Source: Pseudomonas fluorescens
GTDB taxonomy: Bacteria; Pseudomonadota; Gammaproteobacteria; Pseudomonadales; Pseudomonadaceae
Length of the DNA: 64,000 nt
Direction of reading: 5' to 3'
NCBI RefSeq assembly: GCF_902497875.1
Contig: NZ_CABVHY010000016.1
Span: 1 to 64,000 of the forward strand
The notes beneath the pieces were generated by a model that ran no database searches, had not been told where the DNA came from, and was given only the letters and a program-made list of their open reading frames with translations. Both the position numbers and the translations under genes were made by a program. Positions 8,079 through 16,516 of this stretch are shown in pieces. The stretch's first letter is position 1, and each line of letters opens with the position of its first letter.

Positions 8079-8705
8079 ATGCCGCACGCCGAAGCCGTAC
8101 CCATAGCCGCTCCAGCCCTGACCGCCGTGCTTTTCGGCCTCAGCGGCTGCCTGGTCGATTTCGGCGCCCGAACGCGCCAGCACAGCCCCGATCAGCCGCC
8201 CCACGAGCCCGCCAATGCGACGCCGGGCGCGCTGGACATCTTGCACAGCTTGCACCACCAAGGCGTCCCCTGCGCCTGGCTGGATGAGCTGCCGCAAGGG
8301 GTCAGCCATTCCCTCGCAGCATCGCTGCCGGACTGGATCAAACCCACCCACAACGTCGCAACCAGCCGTCAATGGCCGGCGCCAAATGCCTGCTGGCAGG
8401 CGCTGATGGCGCTGAATGTCGATCGCCTGGATGGCTGCGTACTGGTCAGCGGCGAACCGCGCCTGCTCCAGGCTGGCCTCAACGCCGGGCTGTGGACCGT
8501 CGGCCTGGCCTCCTGCGGCTCGTTGTGCGGGCTGGCGCCCAGCGAATGGCAGGCGTTGAGCCAGCAAGCGCGCGAGCACAAACGCGGCAAGGCGACGCTG
8601 CAACTGTTCGGCCTCGGGGTGCATTCAGTGATCGATCACCTGGGTGAACTCGGCACCTGCCTGGCGGATATCAGCCTGCGGCGGCTCAAGGGGGAAAAGC
8701 CTTGA
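8079..8705 (+). CDS. PhnX-like HAD-superfamily protein lacking the catalytic aspartate
   Basis: The 208-residue protein resembles phosphonoacetaldehyde hydrolase (PhnX). Matching parts are AVLFGLSGCLVDFG near residues 16-29, EGLNAGxWTVG-like AGLNAGLWTVGLASCG, and the C-terminal GVHSVIDHLGELGTCLADIS. In PhnX the first motif is LDWAGTxVDFG, where Asp is the nucleophile. Here that position is Gly20, so phosphatase or phosphonatase chemistry is not expected. The cap domain with the Schiff-base Lys is also hard to place. It occupies the position of PA2803 in P. aeruginosa, between mlaA and the DUF4404 gene. It may be a non-catalytic relative with a binding or regulatory role; its function is unknown. 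Confidence 0.75.
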   Translation: MPHAEAVPIAAPALTAVLFGLSGCLVDFGARTRQHSPDQPPHEPANATPGALDILHSLHHQGVPCAWLDELPQGVSHSLAASLPDWIKPTHNVATSRQWPAPNACWQALMALNVDRLDGCVLVSGEPRLLQAGLNAGLWTVGLASCGSLCGLAPSEWQALSQQAREHKRGKATLQLFGLGVHSVIDHLGELGTCLADISLRRLKGEKP

Positions 8706-8818
8706 TTTGATCGAGATCATGCACTTAGCGGTGGAGTGGATTACTCTAAGGTCAGGGTATGGACCTTTAGCCTGCTGCAGCGGTCCATCCCTGTGCCTAT
8801 CAATAAAGGGAGAACGCC

Positions 8819-9082
8819 ATGCCTGCCCGCGACCTGCAACACCAGCTCAATACCCTGCGCGAGCAATTGGAGCAGAACCCACCGCTTTCGGAAGCAGAAC
8901 GCGCCGATCTGCAATTACTGATGCAGCAGATCGAACTCGAGATCGAAATCGAGAGAAAAACCCAGGACACCAGCCTGGCCGATGGCGTCAACCTCGCCGT
9001 AGAACGCTTCGAAGTCGACCATCCGGCGATTGCCGGTACCTTGCGCAATATCGTGATAGCGCTCGGCAACATGGGAATCTAA
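8819..9082 (+). CDS. DUF4404 family protein
   Basis: The 87-residue acidic protein is mostly helical. Its N-terminal half is a heptad-rich coiled coil (HQLNTLREQLEQNPPLSEAE through EIEIERKTQ), and a C-terminal amphipathic helix contains HPAIAGTLRNIVIALGNMGI. The pattern is that of the DUF4404 family, found widely in Pseudomonas next to queF (PA2805). AAGGGAGAA precedes the ATG. The function is not known. The preceding 110 bases probably hold its promoter. Confidence 0.85.
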   Translation: MPARDLQHQLNTLREQLEQNPPLSEAERADLQLLMQQIELEIEIERKTQDTSLADGVNLAVERFEVDHPAIAGTLRNIVIALGNMGI

Positions 9083-9096
9083 GACACCCCGGATGC

Positions 9097-9127
9097 AAAA
9101 GCCCCGCTCTTGGAGCGGGGCTTTTTT
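9097..9127 (+). terminator. Rho-independent terminator after the DUF4404 gene
   Basis: The GCCCCGCTC / GAGCGGGGC stem has a short loop and is followed by six T, 15 bases after the stop codon. Confidence 0.92.
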
Positions 9128-9141
9128 GTTTCTGAAGACAA

Positions 9142-9247
9142 GATCAAAAGATCGCAGCCTGCGGCAGCTCCTACAGGATTTGCGTTTACCCCGGATTGGC
9201 GGGTGTACGCGGTCGGCGTAGGAGCTGCCGCAGGCTGCGATCTTTTA
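9142..9247. repeat. REP doublet (GTAGGAGCTGCCGCAGGC family), inverted pair
   Basis: Two inverted copies of the GATCGCAGCCTGCGGCAGCTC element, 30 to 40 bases apart, form a BIME-like structure between the DUF4404 gene and queF. The same family recurs at 20583, 44843, 50584, 51815 and 55444. Confidence 0.9.
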
Positions 9248-9269
9248 GGGGCACCACATTTTTCAGGCC

Positions 9270-10100
9270 TTACTGGCGAACCAACCTGAGGTTAGGCAAT
9301 TCCAACGCCTCAGTACTGCGATACGGGTTGATATCCAGACCACCCCGGCGCACATAACGTGCATAGACCGTGAGTTTCTCCGGCTTGAGCAGACGCTGCA
9401 GGTCGAGAAAGATCCGCTCCACGCACTGCTCATGGAAGTCCGCGTGCTGACGGAAGCTCACCAGATAAGCCAACAGGCTGGCGTGGTCCAGCGCGGCGCC
9501 GCGATATTCCACGGCAACGCTGCCCCAATCCGGCTGGCCGGTCACCGGGCAATTGGATTTGAGCAGATGGCTGTGCACGCTTTCCTCGATCACTCGCGAC
9601 TCGTCGCAGCGCAGCAGTTCCGGACGCGGCTGCGCATAATCGCTGACGCTGACTTCCAGCTCGTCGATGCACACCCCCGGCAACCCGGCCACACCTTCGG
9701 CCTGGACTTCGCTCAGGCTGCGAATTCGCACACCCACCGGCTTGCCGGCCGCAGCCGACAGGTCGGCCTGCAGGGTTGCTTCCAGGCTTTGACGATCGGC
9801 GAACGGCGTCTGGTTCAACGAGTTGAGGTACAGCTTGAAGGACTTCGACTCGATGATGTTCGGCGAATCCGCAGGAATGCTGAACTCGCCGATGGCCACC
9901 ACTGGCTTGCCGGAGGGCAGCAACCAGGACAGCTCGAAGCAGTTCCAGAAGTCCACGCCCTTGTATGGCAGGGTTTCGGCGCTCAAGCCCAGCTCGGCCC
10001 ATTTCGCCGCGCGCGGGATCGGAAACAGCAGAGACGGGGTGTAGGTAGATATGTATTCACTGGACTTGCCCAGCGGCGAATGTTCGGCTGCGGGATGCAT
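9270..10100 (-). CDS. queF: NADPH-dependent 7-cyano-7-deazaguanine reductase QueF
   Basis: QueF reduces the nitrile preQ0 to the amine preQ1 in queuosine biosynthesis. The ATG at 10100 (MHPAAEHSPLG) gives 276 residues, matching long, two-domain (bimodular) QueF proteins. The catalytic thioimide-forming Cys184 and general acid Asp191 lie in SNCPVTGQPDW. The QueF signature ESKSFKLYLNS is at about residues 84-94. A TTG start at 10130 would add 10 unconserved residues. It lies between two REP/terminator regions and downstream of the cupredoxin gene on the same strand. Confidence 0.97.
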   Translation of the reverse strand: MHPAAEHSPLGKSSEYISTYTPSLLFPIPRAAKWAELGLSAETLPYKGVDFWNCFELSWLLPSGKPVVAIGEFSIPADSPNIIESKSFKLYLNSLNQTPFADRQSLEATLQADLSAAAGKPVGVRIRSLSEVQAEGVAGLPGVCIDELEVSVSDYAQPRPELLRCDESRVIEESVHSHLLKSNCPVTGQPDWGSVAVEYRGAALDHASLLAYLVSFRQHADFHEQCVERIFLDLQRLLKPEKLTVYARYVRRGGLDINPYRSTEALELPNLRLVRQ

Positions 10101-10169
10101 GGCGGGAACCTGACTAAATAAACCCGACAAGTCTATCAGCCTTTGCCCCCGCCTTTGAATGCCAGGCGC

Positions 10170-10733
10170 TTACTGGCTGATGTTCAGCTTGCCGACCATG
10201 CCCGCCTGATAGTGGCCGGGAACGTTGCAGGCGAATTCCAGGTGACCGGCTTTGCTGAAGGTCCAGGTCAATTCGGCGGTTTTCCCCGGCTCCACCAGCA
10301 CACTGTTGGGGTCGTCATGCTTCATGTTCGACCCATGCTTCATGCCGGCCGTTGCACCGTGGCCCATCGCCGCGTAATCCATGGCGTCCGAGGATTTTGT
10401 TGAAGGCTTCATCGCTGTCGGGGTCAGCATGCCGCTCTGCTGCATCTGCAGCATTTCCTCCTGGTGCCTGGCATGCATCAATTTATCGCCCAGGTTGAAC
10501 TCATGCAGCAGTTGGCCTTTGTTGATCAGCACAAACCGCACCGTCTCACCGGCCTTGATCTCCAGCGACTGAGGGTTGAACGACATCTCGCCCATCACCA
10601 CCTCGACCGTACGCGTGGCTTTCGCCGCCGGCGCAGGCGCGCCGAAACTGTAGGTCTGCGCTGGCGACGCCCATACCGGAAAGCTCAATACCAGCAGGCA
10701 ACCGGCAAGCACCAGTCGATTTCGCAAAAACAT
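10170..10733 (-). CDS. Periplasmic cupredoxin-like copper protein
   Basis: The 187-residue precursor has a signal peptide (about 1-23, ending VWAS) and one cupredoxin domain. Type-1 copper ligands are visible: His in LLHEFN and the Cys-His-Met set in FACNVPGHYQAGM. A Met/His-rich insertion between the ligand blocks (HARHQEEMLQMQQ and MGHGATAGMKHGSNMKH) suggests extra copper binding. The ATG at 10733 has TGGAG upstream; a GTG at 10739 is an alternative. It is divergent from copRS with a CopR-type palindrome in the shared 154-base gap, as in P. aeruginosa PA2807. A role in periplasmic copper handling is inferred. Confidence 0.88.
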   Translation of the reverse strand: MFLRNRLVLAGCLLVLSFPVWASPAQTYSFGAPAPAAKATRTVEVVMGEMSFNPQSLEIKAGETVRFVLINKGQLLHEFNLGDKLMHARHQEEMLQMQQSGMLTPTAMKPSTKSSDAMDYAAMGHGATAGMKHGSNMKHDDPNSVLVEPGKTAELTWTFSKAGHLEFACNVPGHYQAGMVGKLNISQ

Positions 10734-10810
10734 AGTCACACTCCAGCAAGATAAGGTTCAGCCTGTGGGAAACTCTAACCCCGCGCCGCTGCCAGTCAGC
10801 TGACTGCTAG

Positions 10811-10825
10811 ATTACAACTTTGTCA
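10811..10825. promoter_or_regulatory. CopR/CusR-type operator between the cupredoxin gene and copRS
   Basis: The near-perfect palindrome ATTACAACTTTGTCA (other strand TGACAAAGTTGTAAT) matches the TGACAA-NN-TTGTCA pattern of copper-responsive CusR/CopR boxes. It lies midway between the divergent cupredoxin gene and copR, so it could control both. Confidence 0.7.
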
Positions 10826-10887
10826 GGTTACGCCGCATCGCGGCCACCCACGGTATAAAGCTCCCGTCCGTTTGCCATGAGTCGCCC

Positions 10888-11568
10888 ATGAAACTGCTGA
10901 TCGTCGAAGACCAACCGAAAACCGGGCAGTACCTGCGCCAAGGGCTGAGTGAAGCCGGGTTTAACGCCGAGCTGGTGGCCGATGGCACCACCGGCCAGCA
11001 TCTGGCGCTGACCGGCGATTACGCGCTGTTGATCCTCGACGTGATGTTGCCCGGTCGCGACGGCTGGCAGATTCTGCAGGCTGTGCGCAGCGCCGGCCTG
11101 GACATGCCGGTGCTGTTCCTGACCGCCCGCGACGCAGTGGAGGACCGGGTGCATGGCCTTGAGCTGGGGGCCGACGACTATCTGGTCAAACCCTTCGCTT
11201 TCTCCGAACTGCTGGCCCGCGTGCGCAGCCTGCTGCGCCGCGGCAGTGCCACCACCCAGGACACCAGCCTGCAATTGGCCGATTTGCGCCTGGACCTGAT
11301 CCGCCGTCGGGTCGAACGTGGTGGCCAGCGTATCGACCTGACCGCCAAGGAGTTCGCCTTGCTGGAGATGCTCTTGCGCCGTCAGGGCGAGGTGCTGCCC
11401 AAGTCGCTGATCGCTTCACAGGTCTGGGACATGAATTTCGACAGCGACACCAATGTCATCGAAGTGGCGATTCGCCGCTTGCGCCTGAAGATCGACGATG
11501 ACTACCCGAACAAACTGATTCATACCGTGCGCGGCATGGGCTACGTGCTCGAAGAGCGCCCGGCCTGA
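10888..11568 (+). CDS. copR: Heavy-metal (copper) response regulator CopR
   Basis: This 226-residue OmpR/PhoB-family regulator has a receiver domain (1-120) with phosphoacceptor Asp51 (LLILDVMLPGRDG), the conserved Lys in DDYLVKPFAF, and a C-terminal winged helix (about 130-224) ending TVRGMGYVLEERP. The sequence is of the heavy-metal CusR/CopR/CzcR branch. It overlaps copS by one base (TGATG), so the pair is translationally coupled. Together with CopS it should sense periplasmic Cu(I) and activate the divergent cupredoxin gene through the box at 10811. Confidence 0.93.
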   Translation: MKLLIVEDQPKTGQYLRQGLSEAGFNAELVADGTTGQHLALTGDYALLILDVMLPGRDGWQILQAVRSAGLDMPVLFLTARDAVEDRVHGLELGADDYLVKPFAFSELLARVRSLLRRGSATTQDTSLQLADLRLDLIRRRVERGGQRIDLTAKEFALLEMLLRRQGEVLPKSLIASQVWDMNFDSDTNVIEVAIRRLRLKIDDDYPNKLIHTVRGMGYVLEERPA

Positions 11569-12929
11569 TGCGCCGGCTTTCTTTGAGCAGTCGCCTGGCC
11601 CTGTTGTTTGCCGCCTGCACCGCGGTGGTTTCGTTGCTGGCCGGGGTGCTGTTCAGTCGCGCCAGTGAAGGGCATTTCATCGAGCTCGATCAGCAACTGC
11701 TCGACGGCAAGCTGATTGCCCTGCGCAGTGCCTTGCAAGGCGTCGATGGCCCGCCCCGGTTCGCCGAACGCAAAGCCCGGTTGCTGGATGAACTGAGTCA
11801 TTCACCGGACCTGTCGCTGCGGGTCAGTGCCGCAGATGGCAACGTCTGGTTCAGCAGCTCCAGCGCTCTGCCCGCCGATTTGCCATCCGAGCCCGGCTTG
11901 CACAGCCTGCAAAGCGACGGCACGGCTTATCGGGTCTACAGCGCCGCGCTGGAGCCGGAGAAACCGGGCTCGCCACGGCTGACCCTGATGCTCGATATCA
12001 CTCACCACCAACACTTCCTGCAACGCATGCAGCACTTGATCTGGTTGACGGTCGGCTTGTCGGCGCTGGCCACTGCGCTGCTCGGCGCCTGGGCGGCACG
12101 CAGCGGTTTGCGTCCGTTGCGGCGCATGAGCGAGGTCGCCGCCAGTGTGTCCGCCAGCTCGCTGACCAAACGCCTGCCGGTGGATCAGATGCCGGACGAA
12201 CTGGCCGAACTGGCCCATACCTTCAACGCCATGCTCGGGCGGCTGGACGATTCGTTCCAGCGGCTTTCGGCGTTTTCCGCCGACATCGCCCATGAACTGC
12301 GCACGCCGCTGTCGAACCTGCTGACCCACACCCAGGTCACCCTCACCCGCCCTCGGCCGCTGGAGGACTATCGCGAAGCGCTGCACAGCAACCTCGAAGA
12401 GCTGCAATGGATGGCGCAACTGGTCAACGACATGCTGTATCTGGCCAAGGCCGATCATGGCTTGCTAAACCCCAAACGAGAGCCTTTGCAGCTGGCGGAT
12501 GAGGTCGATCTGCTGCTGGAGTTTTTCGCTCCGCTGGCGGAGGACGCCCAGGTCAGCCTGAGCCGCGAAGGCAGCGCAAGCTTCGCCGGGGACCGCAGCA
12601 TGCTGCGGCGCGCCCTCTCCAACCTACTGGACAACGCCCTGCGGTTTACCCCGGCAGGCGGTGAAGTCGGAGTGCGGATTGTCGAGACCGCGCAAGGCCT
12701 GAGCCTGAGCATCGAGAACAGCGGTGACGGGATTTCCCAGGCATCGCTACCGCGTTTGTTTGATCGCTTTTACCGGGCTGATCCGGCTCGCCGCGAAGGC
12801 AGCAGCGAACATGCGGGATTGGGGCTGGCAATAACCCAGTCGATCATCCGCGCCCATGGTGGGCAGATTCGCTGTGAATCGGGCCAGGGGTGGACCAGGT
12901 TTGTGATTGAGTTGCCACAGGTAGATTGA
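11568..12929 (+). CDS. copS: Heavy-metal sensor histidine kinase CopS
   Basis: The 453-residue inner-membrane kinase has a transmembrane segment at about 8-28, a periplasmic sensor region (about 30-160), a second transmembrane segment (LTVGLSALATALLGAWAA), then HAMP. The dimerisation domain carries the phosphorylated His in SADIAHELRTPLSNLL (near 243). The HATPase domain has the N box NLLDNALRFTP and G boxes GDGIS and GLGLAI. It follows copR with a one-base overlap. The copper assignment rests on its neighbours and on subfamily appearance. Confidence 0.92.
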   Translation: MRRLSLSSRLALLFAACTAVVSLLAGVLFSRASEGHFIELDQQLLDGKLIALRSALQGVDGPPRFAERKARLLDELSHSPDLSLRVSAADGNVWFSSSSALPADLPSEPGLHSLQSDGTAYRVYSAALEPEKPGSPRLTLMLDITHHQHFLQRMQHLIWLTVGLSALATALLGAWAARSGLRPLRRMSEVAASVSASSLTKRLPVDQMPDELAELAHTFNAMLGRLDDSFQRLSAFSADIAHELRTPLSNLLTHTQVTLTRPRPLEDYREALHSNLEELQWMAQLVNDMLYLAKADHGLLNPKREPLQLADEVDLLLEFFAPLAEDAQVSLSREGSASFAGDRSMLRRALSNLLDNALRFTPAGGEVGVRIVETAQGLSLSIENSGDGISQASLPRLFDRFYRADPARREGSSEHAGLGLAITQSIIRAHGGQIRCESGQGWTRFVIELPQVD

Positions 12930-12937
12930 TGCCGGCA

Positions 12938-13135
12938 GTACCAGCCTCTTCGCGAGCAAGCTCGCTCCCACATTGGATCTTCAGTGAACACATAATTTGC
13001 GCAGGACTACGATCCACTGTGGCAGATTGAAGTCAGTAGTACCGGCCCTATCGCGAGCAAGCTCGCTCCCACATTAGATCTTCAGTGAACACTTAGTTTG
13101 TGTACGACTGAGGACCAGTGTGGGAGCGACGGTGC
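12938..13135. repeat. Two tandem 100-bp direct repeats carrying REP elements
   Basis: Copies at 12938-13037 and 13038-13135 repeat with a period of exactly 100 bases. Each contains TCGCGAGCAAGCTCGCTCCC, then ATCTTCAGTGAACAC, and later a CAGTGTGG-like segment. They diverge at scattered positions, mainly in the second half of the unit. They lie between copS and lolE. Confidence 0.85.
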
Positions 13136-13162
13136 GGCGATCCGACCTGCTCGCGATCGGTG
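13117..13162. repeat. Degenerate REP element in inverse orientation
   Basis: GTGTGGGAGCGACGGTGCGG then CCTGCTCGCGATCGG is an imperfect inverse copy of the TCGCGAGCAAGCTCGCTCCC family. It closes the repeat cluster just before the lolE stop codon. Confidence 0.7.
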
Positions 13163-13169
13163 TTACGGC

Positions 13170-14414
13170 TTACGAATACCTCAGCGCATCCGCAGGCTGG
13201 ATCTTCGATGCGCGCCAGGCCGGGTAGACGGTGGCCAGGAAGCTCAGGACAAAACCCGCGCTGCAGATCAGCGCCACATCCGCGCCTTGCAGTTCGGACG
13301 GCAGGTTGCTGACGAAGTACACGTCGGAACTGAAGATGTGCTGGCCACTGACCCGCTCCGCCCAACCCACCAGTTCGCTGACATTCAGCGCCGCGATGAC
13401 CCCGAGGATTCCGCCGATCAATGTGCCGACGACCCCGATCACCGTGCCCTGAACCATGAAGATCGCCATGATCTGCCCGGGTGTCGCGCCGATGGTACGC
13501 AGGATCGCGATGTCCGCGCCTTTGTCGTTCACCACCATGATCAAGGTGGCGATGATGTTGAAGGCCGCCACCGCAACGATCATCAGCAACAACAGACCGA
13601 TCATGGTCTTTTCCATCTTCATCGCGCTGAACAGGCTGCCCTGGGTGTGGGTCCAGTCATCGGCCTTGAAATCGGCGCCCAGGCCGCTGGCGATGTCGCT
13701 CGACACCTGCGGCGCGGCATACAGATCCTTCACCGCCAGCCGCACGCTTTGCACCTGATTCGGCTGCCAATGCTGCATTTGCGCGGCGTCGGCGAGGTGG
13801 ATCAGCGCCATCGAACCGTCCAGCTCGGCACCGACCTTGAACACCCCGACCACATTCAGCCGCTGCATGCGCGGCGTGATGCCGCCGGGGGCGGAGCTGA
13901 TTTCCGGGACGATCAGGGTCAGTTTGTCGCCGACGTTCAAGCGAAAGCGCCGCGCGGTAATTTCACCCAGCACCACCCCGAACTCACCGGGTTTCAACGC
14001 ATCCAGGCGACCCTGGACGATATGCTGGGCGACGATCGAGACCTTGCCTTCCTGAGCCGGGTCGATGCCGCTGATCTGGATCGGCTGCATCGAACCCTTA
14101 TAGGACAGCATGCCCTCCATCTCGGTGAACGGCACTGCGGCGGTCACTTCAGGATTTTTCATCGCGGCGGCGGCCACCGGCTGCCAATCATCGATCGGGT
14201 TAACGCCGACGATGGTCGCGTGGGGCACCATGCCGAGGATGCGCGAGCTCATTTCGCGCTGGAAACCGTTCATCACCGAGAGCACCACGATCATCGCCAG
14301 CACACCCAGGGCGAGGCCGATCATCGAGGTCATCGAGATAAACGAAACAAAACGATTGCGGCGCTTGGCGCGGGTATAGCGCGTGCCGATAAAGATCGAT
14401 AACGGTCTGAACAT
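13170..14414 (-). CDS. lolE: Lipoprotein-releasing ABC transporter permease LolE
   Basis: LolE is one of two inner-membrane permeases that, with LolD, extract outer-membrane lipoproteins and hand them to LolA. The 414-residue protein has the four-helix MacB/LolC topology: helix 1 after the FIGTRYTRAKRRNRFVSF block, a large periplasmic domain (about 50-270), then three C-terminal helices ending PAWRASKIQPADALRYS. The ATG at 14414 (MFRPLSIFIG) is chosen by alignment with LolC; a GTG at 14426 would add four residues. It is third in the lolC-lolD-lolE operon, and naming by position follows E. coli. It is clearly paralogous to LolC. Confidence 0.9.
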   Translation of the reverse strand: MFRPLSIFIGTRYTRAKRRNRFVSFISMTSMIGLALGVLAMIVVLSVMNGFQREMSSRILGMVPHATIVGVNPIDDWQPVAAAAMKNPEVTAAVPFTEMEGMLSYKGSMQPIQISGIDPAQEGKVSIVAQHIVQGRLDALKPGEFGVVLGEITARRFRLNVGDKLTLIVPEISSAPGGITPRMQRLNVVGVFKVGAELDGSMALIHLADAAQMQHWQPNQVQSVRLAVKDLYAAPQVSSDIASGLGADFKADDWTHTQGSLFSAMKMEKTMIGLLLLMIVAVAAFNIIATLIMVVNDKGADIAILRTIGATPGQIMAIFMVQGTVIGVVGTLIGGILGVIAALNVSELVGWAERVSGQHIFSSDVYFVSNLPSELQGADVALICSAGFVLSFLATVYPAWRASKIQPADALRYS

Positions 14415-14480
14415 TCGCTGGGGCACCGTATAAAAATAAAAGACCCGACACGCTTTTCAGCCACGCCGGGTTTCGGCCAA

Positions 14481-15164
14481 TCAGATAGGCGTCAGGTAAC
14501 CTTCCTGCAAGTGCAGGACGCGATCCATCTGGCGGGCCAGGTTCATGTCGTGGGTCACCACCAGGAACGCGGTGCGCATCGAGGTGCTGAGTTCCAGCAT
14601 CAGATCCTGAATGCCTTGAGCGGTGTGGGAATCGAGGTTGCCGGTCGGCTCATCGAGCATCACCAGCCCCGGATTGTTGACCAGGGCCCGGGCAATTGCC
14701 ACGCGCTGGCGCTCGCCACCGGACAGTTCCGCCGGCTTATGCTCCAGGCGATGACCCAGCCCTACCCGATCAAGCAATGCCTGGGCACGCTTGCGCGCCT
14801 CGGGAATCGCCGTGCGGCCGATCAACAGCGGCATGCAGACGTTTTCCAGGGCAGTGAATTCCGGCAGCAAGTGGTGGAACTGGTAGACGAAACCCAGCGA
14901 ACGGTTGCGCAGCAAGCCGCGGGCCTTTTCGTTGAGGGCCGAGAGTTCCTCACCGGCCAGCCAGACACTGCCCGAGGACGGAGTATCGAGGCCGCCCAGC
15001 AGGTTGAGCAAGGTACTTTTGCCCGAACCGGAAGTGCCGACGATCGCCACGCGCTCACCCGGATGCAACTCCAGTTGCAGGCCAGACAACACCACCACCG
15101 ACTCAGGACCTTCCTCGTAGGATTTGCCTAGGTCGCGGCAGCTCAAGATTGCTTTTTCACTCAT
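14481..15164 (-). CDS. lolD: Lipoprotein-releasing ABC transporter ATPase LolD
   Basis: The 227-residue ABC ATPase has Walker A GTSGSGKST, the Q-loop FVYQFHHLLPEFTALENV, signature LSGGERQRVAIARAL, Walker B LVMLDEPTGNLD and H-loop VVTHDMNLA. It powers LolCE. The ATG at 15164 (MSEKAILSCRDLGKSYEEG) aligns best with other LolD proteins. An ATG at 15179 overlaps the lolC stop by 8 bases, has a GGAGGC ribosome binding site, and may be the true start, adding five residues. Confidence 0.95.
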   Translation of the reverse strand: MSEKAILSCRDLGKSYEEGPESVVVLSGLQLELHPGERVAIVGTSGSGKSTLLNLLGGLDTPSSGSVWLAGEELSALNEKARGLLRNRSLGFVYQFHHLLPEFTALENVCMPLLIGRTAIPEARKRAQALLDRVGLGHRLEHKPAELSGGERQRVAIARALVNNPGLVMLDEPTGNLDSHTAQGIQDLMLELSTSMRTAFLVVTHDMNLARQMDRVLHLQEGYLTPI

Positions 15165-15171
15165 GCCCAAC

Positions 15172-16422
15172 TCACTCATAACGTAACGCCTCCGCGGGCT
15201 GGGTGCGCGCGGCACGCCAGGCTGGATACAGGGTGGCGAGGAAACTCAGGACCAACGCGGCGGCGCAGACCATCAACACGTCTTCGGCCATCAGCTGCGA
15301 CGGCAGGTAGTCGATGAAGTACACGTCAGCGTTAAGGAATTTGTGCCCCAGCAGGCCTTCCAGGCCGGAGATCGCGGCGCTGACATTCAGCGCGGCGAAC
15401 ATCCCGACCACGGCGCCGATCAGCGTACCGACCACGCCGATCACCGTGCCCTGGACCATGAAAATCGCCATGATCTGCCCCGGTGTGGAGCCGAGGGTGC
15501 GCAGAATCGCGATGTCGCCCTTCTTGTCATTCACCACCATCACCAGCGTGGAAATGATGTTGAAGGCGGCGACGGCAACGATCAGCAGCAACAGCAGGCC
15601 GATCATGGCTTTTTCCATGCGGATGGCCTGATACAGATTGCCGTGGGTGCGGGTCCAGTCACGGGCGTAGAAACGATCTTCGCCGAGCTGCTGGGCAATG
15701 CTCCACGCGGTGCGCGGTGCCTGGAACAGGTCGTCGAACTTCAGGCGGATGCCCTGCACCTGATCCGGTTTCCAACGATGCAACTTCGCCAGATCCTGCA
15801 GATTAGTGACACCCAGGTAGCCGTCGATTTCACCGGCGCCGACATGGAAGATGCCGACCACGGTAAAGCGTTTCATGCGCGGGAACATCCCGGCCGGAGT
15901 CACGGTGACTTCCGGCGCCACAAACGTCAGCTTGTCGCCGATCGCAGCGCCAAGCTTGGCCGCCGCCTTGTCGCCGATGACGATGCCGAAACTGCCGGGC
16001 GCCAGGTCGTCGAGTTTGCCCTGCAGCATGAACTTATCAATGATCGACACCTGCCGTTCCAGCGCCGGGTCGATGCCATTGAGCAGCACTTTGGAGACCT
16101 TGCCGTTGTTGGTCAGCAGGCCTTGCATCTGGGTGAACGGCGCAACCGCCAGCACCTGCGGGTTCTGCTTGACCTTGGCGGCCAGGCGTTGCCAGTCGCT
16201 GACCGGCTCACCGGCTTCGATGGTCGCGTGGGGCACCATGCCCAGCACGCGGGTGCGCATCTCATGATCGAAGCCGTTCATCACCGATAACACGACGATC
16301 ATCACGACCACGCCGAGGGCGAGTCCGATCATCGAGGTCAGGGAAATGAATGACACAAAATGATTGCGACGCTTTGCACGGGTGTAACGCGTGCCAATAA
16401 ATACGAAGAGAGGTCTGAACAT
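15172..16422 (-). CDS. lolC: Lipoprotein-releasing ABC transporter permease LolC
   Basis: The 416-residue permease is paralogous to LolE, with the same FIGTRYTRAKRRN N-terminus, one N-terminal helix (about 25-47), a periplasmic domain and three C-terminal helices (IGLLLLLIVAVAAFNIIS onward). As first gene of the operon it corresponds to LolC, whose periplasmic hook recruits LolA in E. coli. Its 3' end touches or overlaps lolD. It is divergent from the PilZ gene at 16517 across a 94-base spacer that should hold both promoters. Confidence 0.9.
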   Translation of the reverse strand: MFRPLFVFIGTRYTRAKRRNHFVSFISLTSMIGLALGVVVMIVVLSVMNGFDHEMRTRVLGMVPHATIEAGEPVSDWQRLAAKVKQNPQVLAVAPFTQMQGLLTNNGKVSKVLLNGIDPALERQVSIIDKFMLQGKLDDLAPGSFGIVIGDKAAAKLGAAIGDKLTFVAPEVTVTPAGMFPRMKRFTVVGIFHVGAGEIDGYLGVTNLQDLAKLHRWKPDQVQGIRLKFDDLFQAPRTAWSIAQQLGEDRFYARDWTRTHGNLYQAIRMEKAMIGLLLLLIVAVAAFNIISTLVMVVNDKKGDIAILRTLGSTPGQIMAIFMVQGTVIGVVGTLIGAVVGMFAALNVSAAISGLEGLLGHKFLNADVYFIDYLPSQLMAEDVLMVCAAALVLSFLATLYPAWRAARTQPAEALRYE

Positions 16423-16516
16423 GTCGGGGCTTGTTCGGAGGGAAAAGGAACGTCCTTGTGGCGGGGGTTGGTAACCAGCTTTACACTCAGACCACCGCTA
16501 CTACCATGGGTTCGCC

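Noticed and set aside
8748..8767. AAGGTC-N8-GACCTT dyad before the DUF4404 gene as a MerR-type operator
   Set aside because: The arms are short, the orientation is opposite to typical MerR operators, and no such regulator is adjacent.
13098..14402. A 434-codon plus-strand frame opposite lolE
   Set aside because: Its product is full of His, Arg, Asp and Gln runs typical of antisense translation; lolE on the other strand is a clear transporter gene.
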